NCBI GenBank assembly: GCA_017881905.1 | Contig: JADGQI010000099.1 | Span: 1 to 45,274, forward strand | DNA length: 45,274 bases | Direction: 5' to 3' | From: Chloroflexota bacterium | GTDB lineage: Bacteria > Chloroflexota > Limnocylindria > Limnocylindrales > CSP1-4 | Shown here: piece by piece, positions 23,557 to 31,247 of the stretch | Position numbering within the stretch: position 1 is the first letter of the stretch | How the letters are laid out: every line of letters begins with the position of its first letter | Position numbers and translations under genes: made by a program | The notes under the pieces: model-generated | What the model saw: only the letters and a program-made list of their open reading frames with translations | What the model was told of the DNA's origin: nothing | Database searches by the model: none

Positions 23557-25449
23557 TCAGTCCTCGGCCAGCACGATGATCCGGTCCGCCAGGGCGAGCG
23601 ACAGCAGCTCGGCCTTGGCCGGGTTGACCTTGACCCCGTAGGACGCGGCGGCGTCCTCGGACCGCGCGAAGATGCGATACCCGAAGGCGATCTCACCCCG
23701 CCGGCGAGCGGCCTCGATGACGGCTGCGAACGGCACCTCGACGCCGAGCGCCACGTAGTCGCCCGCGGGCTTGAGGTAGATCTCCGACCCGGCCGGATCG
23801 AGCAGGTCCTCGAACACGGCGTTGAGATGCTTCGACTCTGCGACCTGGGCGATCATCAGGCTGATCAGCCGATCACTGACGATGAAGTCGTCCGCCTTGG
23901 CGACCTCGGCCAGCGCGCGGTCGCGCAGGTCGAGCATCTCGCTGACGATCGACAGGTCGAGGTTCGCCCGGGCCGCGATGTCCCGGAGGTGGAGGAGGGT
24001 GACCAGGGTCCGGGCGTCGGCGCGGCTCGGCTCGAGCGTGTCGGAGCACAGGACGATGATGTGGTCGTAGGTAGCCACGCCCAGGGCGTCGAGCGTTGCG
24101 CGGTTGCTCGGATCCCGCCCGTCGTACGTCACGCGCTGCGTGGTCAGGCGACCCTCGAGTCGGGCGAGCGGGGCTTCGACGCCGGCCCCGGCCGCCACGA
24201 CGAGGACCTCGGACCCGTCGGCGACATAGGCGTCAAGCTCGCGGATGATCGTCGGCGCCCGGCGGTTCCAACCGAGGATCAGGGTTCGCTCCGGCGCCGG
24301 GACCCGGGGTCGCGCCTCGCGTAGGAGGGCCTCGTCCAGCGTCGACGGTTCGCCTCCGGCCAGGTGGATCTGGTCGTCGTCGGCGGCGATGACGATGAGC
24401 CGATCGCCCGCCCCGAGGGCCGTGTCCGACGGCGGGTTGAGCCGTGGGCGTCCGGCGGCGGGCAGCAAGCCGATGACCGAGGCGTCGGAGAACAGCGCCA
24501 GCGTCTCCCCGAAGCCCCGGCCGACCAGGCTCGGCTGCTCGGTCAGGTAGATCTCGTCACCGGCGAAGTCGAGCAGCTCGGCGTACACGACCGACAGCCC
24601 GGACTGCCGGCAGGTCTGGGCGGTGATCCGGGAGATGACGTCCTCGGACAGGATCAGCTCCAGCTCGTCGCCGCCTACCATCCGGGCGACGTCGACGTTC
24701 GCCCGGTCGCGGATCTCGGCGACGATGTGGTAGGGCTCGGGACGACGTTTCGGGTCGTTGGTGATGGCCACGATCGACTTGATGACGTCGACGTCGGGCT
24801 CGTCACCCTCCGGAGCGAGGACGACGATCGAGCGCGCGGTCGCCAGGCTGGCGATCGCCAGGTCGTTCACATCCATCGGGCTGCCCGACCGGCAGACGAT
24901 CTTGGTCCGCCCGGTCGGGCCGACCCGCTCACGGAGCTCGTCCTCCATCTCGACCTTGTCGCGGTCGGCGAGGATGACGATCGAGCGGCGACCCAGGTTC
25001 TCGTTGGCGGCGACGATCTCGGCGACGACGGTATGGATCTGCTGCGACCAGCCGAGGATCGCGGTGTGGCCGTCCTCGATGACACGCGAGCGGCCCTTGC
25101 GCAGGTCGGACAGCTTGCCCTCGAGGCCCGTGTTGAGGATGCCGATCAGCGTGCTGATGATGAAGATGCCACCGAGCGTGACGGCGAACATCGCCAGCAG
25201 GAACCCGGGCTGGCCCTGGTCACCGCCCATCGTGCCCGGGTCGAGGGTCCGAAGGAGTCCGAAGCGGAGGAGGTCGGCGAATCCAAGGTCCTGGTCCCGG
25301 GCGACGCCGATCAGCGAGACGACGATGGCGATGCCGACGATGAGCAGGAAGGAGATGACGAACAGGCCGAGGATCAGGGCGATGGTCCCGCGGCCCATGA
25401 ACTCGTCGAAGCGGTAGCGCAGGCGGTCGCGCCAGGTCACTCGATCCAT
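23557..25449 (-). CDS. CASTOR/POLLUX-type putative ion channel with tandem RCK-like domains
   Basis: A 630-aa protein. The N-terminus has a membrane helix (TIALILGLFVISFLLIVGIA), a pore-like loop (RTLDPGTMGGDQG) and a second helix (FLLAMFAVTLGGIFIISTLI). The remainder is two Rossmann-type modules. The first starts HTAILGWSQQIHTVVAEI, the second RTLILGWNRRAPTIIREL. The architecture matches bacterial relatives of plant CASTOR/POLLUX channels rather than TrkA, which lacks the pore. It probably gates a cation flux in response to a ligand at the cytoplasmic domains. It sits between the CphA-like gene (convergent) and cphA (same strand). Start: TACCAT lies 6 nt before the ATG, so leaderless. Confidence 0.82.
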   Translation of the reverse strand: MDRVTWRDRLRYRFDEFMGRGTIALILGLFVISFLLIVGIAIVVSLIGVARDQDLGFADLLRFGLLRTLDPGTMGGDQGQPGFLLAMFAVTLGGIFIISTLIGILNTGLEGKLSDLRKGRSRVIEDGHTAILGWSQQIHTVVAEIVAANENLGRRSIVILADRDKVEMEDELRERVGPTGRTKIVCRSGSPMDVNDLAIASLATARSIVVLAPEGDEPDVDVIKSIVAITNDPKRRPEPYHIVAEIRDRANVDVARMVGGDELELILSEDVISRITAQTCRQSGLSVVYAELLDFAGDEIYLTEQPSLVGRGFGETLALFSDASVIGLLPAAGRPRLNPPSDTALGAGDRLIVIAADDDQIHLAGGEPSTLDEALLREARPRVPAPERTLILGWNRRAPTIIRELDAYVADGSEVLVVAAGAGVEAPLARLEGRLTTQRVTYDGRDPSNRATLDALGVATYDHIIVLCSDTLEPSRADARTLVTLLHLRDIAARANLDLSIVSEMLDLRDRALAEVAKADDFIVSDRLISLMIAQVAESKHLNAVFEDLLDPAGSEIYLKPAGDYVALGVEVPFAAVIEAARRRGEIAFGYRIFARSEDAAASYGVKVNPAKAELLSLALADRIIVLAED

Positions 25450-25455
25450 CCGGTG

Positions 25456-25461
25456 ATGGTA
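25456..25461 (-). promoter_or_regulatory. -10 box (TACCAT) for the channel gene
   Basis: TACCAT on the minus strand is 6 nt upstream of the ATG at 25449, with no ribosome site between. Confidence 0.5.
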
Positions 25462-25556
25462 GCGAGCGTTCGACCTTGCGGACCGACGCTTGCGCGGCGC
25501 ATCATCCGGGCGACCCGGCGCGCCGCGCCGACCGAGCCTGAGGGAGCACCACCTGC

Positions 25557-25649
25557 ATGGAAACCGCCATCGGCCTGCTGCTCATCCTGATCTCACTCGC
25601 GGAGATCTTCGGGATCATCCGGCTCGTCGGCAGGAACACCGTCGGGTAG
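25557..25649 (+). CDS. Candidate 30-aa single-pass membrane peptide
   Basis: Too short for the ORF track. ATG at 25557 to TAG at 25649 encodes METAIGLLLILISLAEIFGI, then a short basic tail with IRLVGRNTVG. This is one full membrane helix with charged ends. AGGGAG stands 10 nt before the ATG. It lies alone on the plus strand in the 224-bp gap between the channel gene and cphA. It could be a small subunit or regulator of a membrane protein. Without a homology search it remains a prediction. Confidence 0.45.
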   Translation: METAIGLLLILISLAEIFGIIRLVGRNTVG

Positions 25650-25673
25650 TCGCGACCGGCGCCGCGCCCGGGG

Positions 25674-28600
25674 CTAGCCCTCGGGCGCCTCGAGCTCTCC
25701 GGGGTCGGCGAAAGCCGTCGGCCCACCCGGTGTCCGCGACGCGGCCATCGCCTCGCGATAGACGCCGACGGCATCGTCCACGCACATCACCACGAGGTCT
25801 CCCGGTGCGGCCCGGCGGAGGGCGGCGCGGACCGCCGTCATCTCGTCGAGGATCTTCTCCGCACGGGTGGTCCTGGCGTTGCCCGCGGTGCGCGCGTCCT
25901 TGACGCCGGCGACGACGTTCGTCGCCGTCTCGCCGGGCGAACGACCGCGCAGGTTCCGATCCTCGCGCACATAGATCTCATCGAAGGCCGTCGCCGCGAT
26001 CGCACCGTAATCGTGCTGATCGTCGTCGCGCCGGTCGCCCGGGATGCCGATCACCCCGATCGCCCGCCCGGTCCTCGGGCGGGCGCCGTTGGTCCTCGAC
26101 GGCCGAACGCCCTTCGGCCCGCGGACCTCCGGTTCGGTGACCATGTTCTCCACGAAGTCGGCCAGCTGGCGCATCCCGTCGACGTTGTGGCAGTAGTCGA
26201 TGACCACCCGGATCCCGCCGATCTCAAGCAGGTTGAGCCGACCCGGTGCCTGGAAGAACGAGGTCGAGAAGGTCCGCAGACCCTGCCGGATGTCGTGCAG
26301 GTGCGCCCCGGAGGCCCAGGCGGCCGCCGCGGCCGCGAGCGCGTTGGCGACGTTCATCCTCGCTCGCCCGCCGAAGGTGGCAGGGATGAGGTGGGTGTAC
26401 AGCACGGGCATCGTCCGCTGCCCGAGACGCAGGACGATGAGGTCGCCCTCGGCCGTCGGGTCGATCCCGAACGCCGCGCCGCCCCGCCCGAGATGGCCGT
26501 CGACCCGATCGAACCCGTCCTTGCCCTTCTCCGTGGCCATGCTGAAGTAGACGACTCGCCCGGCGCAGTGTCGGCCCATCCGGGCGACGTGCGGGTCGTC
26601 CGCGTTGAGCACCGCGGTTCCGGACCGCGGGACGGCCTCGACGACGACCCCCTTGACGTTGGCGAGCTGGCCGATCGAGTCGATCCCGCCGAGGCCGAGG
26701 TGATCCCCGGTGACGTTGGTCACGACGGCGACATCGTTCCGGTCGTAGCCCAGGCCCTCGCGCAGGATGCCGCCGCGCGCGACCTCGAAGACCGCGGTGT
26801 CGACGGTCGGGTTCTGGAGGACCATCTGGGCCGACTTGGGCCCCGACATGTCGCCCTTCTTGATCAGGCGGCCGTCGATGACGATGCCGTCGGTCGACGT
26901 CATCCCGACCCGCCGGCCCATCAGCTTGAGGATGTGGGCGATCATCCGGACGGTCGTTGTCTTGCCGTTCGTGCCCGTCACGGCGACGATCGGGATGCGC
27001 GACCCGGAGCCGGGCGGGAAGAGGTTGTCGATGACCGGCTTGGCCACGTACTGCGGCTCGCCTTCGGTCGGGTGGGTATGCATCCGGAAGCCGGGCGCGG
27101 CGTTGACCTCGACGATCGCGCCACCTGTCTCGCGGACGGGGGTCGCGATGTCCGGACAGATGAAGTCGATTCCCGCGACGTCGAGCCCGACGATGAGCGC
27201 CGCCGTCTCGGCGATCTCGACGTTGTCCGGATGCGCCTCGATGGTCCGGTCGATGGACGTCCCACCGGTCGACATGTTGCCGGTCAGGGCCAGCTTGATC
27301 CATGCGCCCTGGGGCGGGACGTCGTCGAGCTCCCAGCCCTGGACCCGGACGAGCTCCTCGGCGGCGCCGTCGAGCTTGATCCGGGTGAGGACCTTCTCGT
27401 GGCCGATCCCGCGCCGCGGATCCTGGTTGGCCTGGTCGACGAGCTGGCGGACCGACAGGCTGCCGTCACCGTGGACCGATGCCGGGACCCGCTCGGCGAT
27501 CGCGGCGACCTTCCCGCCGATGACCAGGCAGCGGTAGTCCTTCCCGGCGACGTAGGTCTCCACGACGACATCCCCGCCCCGGCTCTGGGCGAGCGCGCCG
27601 TGGAACGCCGCCCGGACGGCGTCGTCCGAGCGCAGGTCGAGGTGGACGCCACGCCCGTGGTTCCCGTCGAGCGGCTTGACCACGCACGGGAAGCCGAGCC
27701 GGTGCGCGACCGCGACCGCATCCTCCTCTCGATCGACCACATCCGCCCGTGGGACCGGCAGGCCGGCCGAGTCGAGCAGACGGTTGGTCAGGCTCTTGTC
27801 GCTGGCGACGTCGACCCCGATCGCGCTCGTCCGGCTGGTCATCGTCGCCCGGATCCGTTGCTGATGGACGCCCTGGCCGAGCTGCACGAGCGAGAACCGA
27901 TCGAGCCGGATGAACGGGATGTCGCGGCTGACGGCCTCGTCGATGAGCGCCTGCGTCGACGGACCGAACGCGGACCGCTCGGCCAGGAGGATGAGCCGCT
28001 CGAGCTCGTCGACGAGATCGAACGGCGCGGCGACCGGGTCGACCAGGTGGTTGACCAGCGCGACGGCCATCCGGCCCGCCTCGATCCCGACGGACTCCTC
28101 GCGGAACTCGTAGATGACGTTGTACTGGCCGTATGGTCCGGCCGACCGGGTCTTGCCGTGGCGGACGTCGGTGCCGGCCAGGTTCTGCAGCTCGAGCGCG
28201 ATGTGCTCGGCGACGTGGCCGGCCCACGTGCCGTCGCGGAGCCGGCTGACGAAGCCGCCCCGGCGACCGAGCGAGCAGGCGTGGTCCTCGAGCGACGGGA
28301 GCATCCCGACCAGGCCGTCGACGAAGCCCGGGATCTTGTTCGACGGGTACTCCTCGAGGCTGCCGAGATCGACCAGGAGACGGATCACCGGCTCGCGTGC
28401 CCAGTAGTTCGGTCCGCGCAGGATCCGCGACTCGACGATCCGCAGGCTGGGTTCCAGGGCGACCGATCGTGCCTTCGCGCCTCTGGCCGAGGTCGTCGGC
28501 GGCGCGCCGGCCGCGACGGCCTTCGCGGCCGGCTTGGCCGACTTCCCGGCGGGCGTGGCACCGGACTCGGCGACGGGCTTCGGGTCGGACTTCGGGGTCC

Positions 28601-28739
28601 GCTTCGCGCCGGACTTCGGGGTCGGCTTGACGCCGGACGTGGCGGCCTTGTTTGTCTGCCGGGTCGACTTCGCGCTCGGCCCGGCACCCGCCTTGTGCGG
28701 CTTCGGCTTCGAGCTCGGCTTGCGCTCGGACGGCGTCAT
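25674..28739 (-). CDS. cphA: Cyanophycin synthetase CphA with basic N-terminal extension
   Basis: A 1021-aa enzyme that makes multi-L-arginyl-poly-L-aspartate from Asp, Arg and ATP. Residues 1-97 are a Lys/Pro/Ala/Ser-rich tail (SGAKRTPKSDPKP and similar) that standard CphA lacks. The N-domain follows (SRILRGPNYWAREPV, and GHVAEHIALELQNLAG with an H-x-x-E-H). The ATP-grasp domain covers about 315-555 (RLGFPCVVKPLDGNHGRGVH, AIVEVNAAPGFRMHTHP). The Mur domain begins at about 582 (IVAVTGTNGKTTTVRMIAHI, NVTGDHLGLGGIDSIGQLAN, VIDYCHNVDGM). All three functional parts look intact. The ATG overlaps the cyanophycinase stop (ATGA), so synthesis and degradation are coupled in one operon, which is the order cphB-cphA. 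Confidence 0.95.
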   Translation of the reverse strand: MTPSERKPSSKPKPHKAGAGPSAKSTRQTNKAATSGVKPTPKSGAKRTPKSDPKPVAESGATPAGKSAKPAAKAVAAGAPPTTSARGAKARSVALEPSLRIVESRILRGPNYWAREPVIRLLVDLGSLEEYPSNKIPGFVDGLVGMLPSLEDHACSLGRRGGFVSRLRDGTWAGHVAEHIALELQNLAGTDVRHGKTRSAGPYGQYNVIYEFREESVGIEAGRMAVALVNHLVDPVAAPFDLVDELERLILLAERSAFGPSTQALIDEAVSRDIPFIRLDRFSLVQLGQGVHQQRIRATMTSRTSAIGVDVASDKSLTNRLLDSAGLPVPRADVVDREEDAVAVAHRLGFPCVVKPLDGNHGRGVHLDLRSDDAVRAAFHGALAQSRGGDVVVETYVAGKDYRCLVIGGKVAAIAERVPASVHGDGSLSVRQLVDQANQDPRRGIGHEKVLTRIKLDGAAEELVRVQGWELDDVPPQGAWIKLALTGNMSTGGTSIDRTIEAHPDNVEIAETAALIVGLDVAGIDFICPDIATPVRETGGAIVEVNAAPGFRMHTHPTEGEPQYVAKPVIDNLFPPGSGSRIPIVAVTGTNGKTTTVRMIAHILKLMGRRVGMTSTDGIVIDGRLIKKGDMSGPKSAQMVLQNPTVDTAVFEVARGGILREGLGYDRNDVAVVTNVTGDHLGLGGIDSIGQLANVKGVVVEAVPRSGTAVLNADDPHVARMGRHCAGRVVYFSMATEKGKDGFDRVDGHLGRGGAAFGIDPTAEGDLIVLRLGQRTMPVLYTHLIPATFGGRARMNVANALAAAAAAWASGAHLHDIRQGLRTFSTSFFQAPGRLNLLEIGGIRVVIDYCHNVDGMRQLADFVENMVTEPEVRGPKGVRPSRTNGARPRTGRAIGVIGIPGDRRDDDQHDYGAIAATAFDEIYVREDRNLRGRSPGETATNVVAGVKDARTAGNARTTRAEKILDEMTAVRAALRRAAPGDLVVMCVDDAVGVYREAMAASRTPGGPTAFADPGELEAPEG

Positions 28740-29569
28740 GTGGCGGCCTCGCCGCCGCTCACCGCGCGAAGGGCCGGGGCCGCGACGCGATGGCGACGCC
28801 GCAGGTCGAACCGATAGCCGGCGGGGAGGGAGTGCAGGACGACGTTGCTGATCATCAGGGGCCGATGGCCGCCCACTTCCCAGGCGTCCGTCTCCGATGC
28901 GGCTCCGTCGATGATGGTCACACTGCCCCGGCCGATGACCTCGAGCACATGATCCGGCCCGACCACGCCGGCCGTGTCCTCATCGATGCCGAGGCCGAGA
29001 AGGCTCGGGTTCTGGGCGATCAGGCTGAGCAACCGCCCGAGTCGGTTCCGCTGCTGGAAATGCTGATCGATGATGACGCCCGGGAGCACGCCGAGGCCGG
29101 CCGCGATCTGGGCCATCCGTTGCTTCGGCGTCGCTCCGGATGCTCCGAACGCGATCATGTGGCTGCTCATGGCCGACGCACCGGCGCTCGTCCCGGCGAC
29201 GACCGCCCCGAGGCGGAACCGGTCGAGGATCGAGTCGGCCAGACGGGTGCCGCCGAGCGTCGAGGCGAGGCGGAGCTGGTTCCCGCCCGTCATGAAGATC
29301 CCCGTCGCGTCCTGGACGGCGCGGACCGCGGCCTCGTCGTTGGCCTGCGGTCGGGTCACGGCGTGGAGCGTGTGGACCTCGCGCGCTCCGAGCTCCATGA
29401 ACACCTGCCGATAGCGCTGTCCGGCCTCCAGGCCGAGCGACGAAGCGGTGCTGATCACCGCGATCGTCGCGTCCTCGCCACCCGCGAGCGCGATGAACCG
29501 ACTGAGGATGACACGGTCCCGGACCTTGTCCTCCGCGCCGCCGATGACGAGGACGGTACCTTCGGCCAC
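28736..29569 (-). CDS. cphB: Cyanophycinase CphB
   Basis: A 277-aa serine exopeptidase of the S51 type that cleaves cyanophycin into beta-Asp-Arg dipeptides in the cytoplasm. The nucleophile Ser lies in VVAGTSAGASAMSSHMIAFG, the catalytic His in GVIIDQHFQQRNRLGRLLSL, and IFMTGGNQLRLASTLGGT and GLGIDEDTAGVV are further family motifs. Length matches the family. GTG start at 29569, with GGGAGG about 14 nt upstream and a TATCCT box behind it. It is cotranscribed with cphA. No dedicated isoaspartyl dipeptidase (IadA or IaaA type) is in the window, so the dipeptides are processed by something else or elsewhere. Confidence 0.92.
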   Translation of the reverse strand: MAEGTVLVIGGAEDKVRDRVILSRFIALAGGEDATIAVISTASSLGLEAGQRYRQVFMELGAREVHTLHAVTRPQANDEAAVRAVQDATGIFMTGGNQLRLASTLGGTRLADSILDRFRLGAVVAGTSAGASAMSSHMIAFGASGATPKQRMAQIAAGLGVLPGVIIDQHFQQRNRLGRLLSLIAQNPSLLGLGIDEDTAGVVGPDHVLEVIGRGSVTIIDGAASETDAWEVGGHRPLMISNVVLHSLPAGYRFDLRRRHRVAAPALRAVSGGEAAT

Positions 29570-29603
29570 TGCTGGTGCGCCTGCCTCCCGAACGTTGCGC
29601 CCG

Positions 29604-29609
29604 AGGATA
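29604..29609 (-). promoter_or_regulatory. -10 box (TATCCT) for cphB-cphA
   Basis: TATCCT on the minus strand lies 34 nt before the GTG of cphB. The transcript would carry a leader of about 28 nt holding GGGAGG, so this operon looks SD-led, unlike many neighbours. Confidence 0.4.
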
Positions 29610-29645
29610 CAGGAGCCGACACCAGGGAGGAGCTGCGCCCTCGGC

Positions 29646-29942
29646 TCAGCGCATGACCTGCGACAGGGCCCACAGGTTGCCGACGGTGCCGAGGATGCCT
29701 AGGGCGACGACCGCCATCAGCCCGATGAACTGGCCCCACGGCTTGGCGTACGACAGGAGCCCGTAGGCGATCGCCAGGCCGGCGCACTTCCAGGCGAGGC
29801 TCCCGAGGACGCCCCCGACCTGGAGGACGGTGCCGATCGGTCCGACCTCGACCTGGATCAGCCCGGGCACCGCCCAGATGGCCAGGGTGAAGGTCAGCCA
29901 GTCGGTGGCCTGCGCCAGGAGTCCGTACTCGCGGAGGGTCAT
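29646..29942 (-). CDS. Small hypothetical membrane protein
   Basis: A 98-aa protein starting at the ATG at 29942 (MTLREYGLLAQATDWLTFTL). Three hydrophobic segments are seen: LTFTLAIWAVPGLIQVEVG, KCAGLAIAYGLLSYA and FIGLMAVVALGILGTVGNLW. The longer ORF-track version is a GC artefact. I do not recognise the family. It is upstream of cphB on the same strand, 76 bp away, with the cphB promoter candidate between them. No ribosome site or -10 box stands out before the start. Confidence 0.65.
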   Translation of the reverse strand: MTLREYGLLAQATDWLTFTLAIWAVPGLIQVEVGPIGTVLQVGGVLGSLAWKCAGLAIAYGLLSYAKPWGQFIGLMAVVALGILGTVGNLWALSQVMR

Positions 29943-30102
29943 CGCGTGCGCACCCAGGGGTGCCTGGAGGGGCCGGTCTCGCCCTGGCCAGCACGACGAT
30001 CTGGCGACCGTTTCGGGTCGTCGCGCTGCGGGATCGCTTCGGATCCCATGCCTCCCATCCGGTCGGTCTATCATCGCCCCGGCGGCGATGACCCGGAAGG
30101 AC

Positions 30103-30179
30103 TTTTGTCCACAAAATGCGCGTCCCAGGGGACGAGATCGCCGACCCGTCCCGACGCCGTCCACATCGCCGTCCACATC
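30103..30179. other. Cluster of three DnaA-box-like nonamers in the gap before the GT-C gene
   Basis: TTGTCCACA (30105-30113) lies inside a small AT-rich dyad, TTTTG-N4-CAAAA. CCGTCCACA occurs twice (30157-30165 and 30169-30177) as part of a perfect 12-bp tandem repeat. All three fit the high-GC DnaA-box pattern YYRTCCACA known from Streptomyces. The 293-bp gap 29943-30235 otherwise shows no gene. The boxes may control a gene or titrate DnaA, or be chance. Confidence 0.4.
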
Positions 30180-30235
30180 GGAGACGCTCCCGACTCGGGC
30201 TGGAGCTCCGCGAGCACGTGCGACAATCGCGGGCG

Positions 30236-31186
30236 ATGTCCGAACCGTCCGACGCCGCGCGACCCGGTCGAGGCGTCCCGGGCGGGCCGCGACGAGCGGT
30301 CGCCGGGTTCCCGGCGGACCGCATCCCGCGTCCGACCCGTCGGCGCGCCGGCGTCTTCCAGCGCGCGCTCCGACGCGAGGCATCGAGGCTCCGCGACCCG
30401 CACCGGATCGCGGCGATGGCGATCCTCATCGTGGTCGCCGGCGTCATCGGCGCCGGCCTCGTGTCGCGCGGTGAGCTCGCCGGCGCCGATGCCCGGGCGT
30501 ATTGGGCGGGCGTGCGGATCTGGCTGAACGGCGGCAATCCGTATGCGCCGACCGGACCCTTCCTCCCGTACGTCTATGCGCCGTGGATGTTGCCGCTGTT
30601 CGCCCCGTGGGCGCTCCTCCCGTGGGACGTGGCGTGGTTCGTCTGGCGGGGCGGCGCGATCCTGGCCCTGTTCTGGACGATCCACTGGGCCTATCGCCAG
30701 CGGCCGCTCGCGACCGCCGTGGTCATCCTCATGCTGGCGTTCCCGATCGGCGCGAACCTGGACACCGGCAACATCACGCTCCTGCTGACCTTCGCGCTGT
30801 GGGCGACCCGCTTCGTCGGGCCCGCTTCGGGTGGCTTCCTGTGGGGCCTGGCGACCTGGATGAAGTGGGTCCCGGCGCCGTTCTGGCTCGTCCTCGCCCC
30901 GCGGGCCCGTGGGTGGGGGCTCGCCTGGCTGTGCGTCTTCGCCGGCCTGAGCCTGCTGATGCTGCCGCTGACGATCGTCCAGCTCCAGGCGATCTTCGGG
31001 TTCGGCGAGCGGCCGATCCGGCTCGATTACCTCGTCCTGCTGTGGGGTGCGGTCCCCTACGTCTGGCTGTCGGACGACCCGATCCGCTGGCTCCGACCGG
31101 CGACCTACCGCGAGCTCATCGCCGACCTGCGCCGGGCACCCGAGCCGCGGCGCCGGTTCCGGAGGTTCGTCGGCCTCGAGCCCTGA
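30236..31186 (+). CDS. DUF2029/GT87-like membrane glycosyltransferase
   Basis: A 316-aa integral membrane protein. The start is the ATG at 30236 (MSEPSDAARPGRG), with GACAAT 8 nt upstream as a possible -10 box. An Arg/Pro-rich cytoplasmic segment of about 55 residues precedes the first helix (AAMAILIVVAGVIGAGLV). The loop after it reads ADARAYWAGVRIWLNGGNPY and then YVYAPWMLPLFAPWALLP, the typical GT-C DUF2029 pattern with an acidic residue and G-G-N-P-Y. About seven or eight helices follow and the C-terminus is basic. Such enzymes use polyprenyl-phosphate sugars on the outer face of the membrane. It is shorter than the usual 380-450 aa, so some helices may be missing. Confidence 0.7.
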   Translation: MSEPSDAARPGRGVPGGPRRAVAGFPADRIPRPTRRRAGVFQRALRREASRLRDPHRIAAMAILIVVAGVIGAGLVSRGELAGADARAYWAGVRIWLNGGNPYAPTGPFLPYVYAPWMLPLFAPWALLPWDVAWFVWRGGAILALFWTIHWAYRQRPLATAVVILMLAFPIGANLDTGNITLLLTFALWATRFVGPASGGFLWGLATWMKWVPAPFWLVLAPRARGWGLAWLCVFAGLSLLMLPLTIVQLQAIFGFGERPIRLDYLVLLWGAVPYVWLSDDPIRWLRPATYRELIADLRRAPEPRRRFRRFVGLEP

Positions 31187-31206
31187 GTCGGGTCCATCAG
31201 CCCGCC

Positions 31207-31242
31207 GAGCGGACCGCCGAGCGGACCGCCGGTCGGACCGCC
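31207..31242. repeat. Tandem 12-bp repeat, three copies
   Basis: GAGCGGACCGCC occurs twice in tandem, followed by a third copy, GGTCGGACCGCC. It lies in the short gap between the convergent GT-C and MFS genes. It may help end transcription or be slippage. Confidence 0.6.
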
Positions 31243-31247
31243 TGCGC

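Noticed and set aside
30103-30179. Replication origin
   Set aside because: Only three box-like sites, no AT-rich unwinding region, and no dnaA, dnaN, parAB or rpmH nearby.
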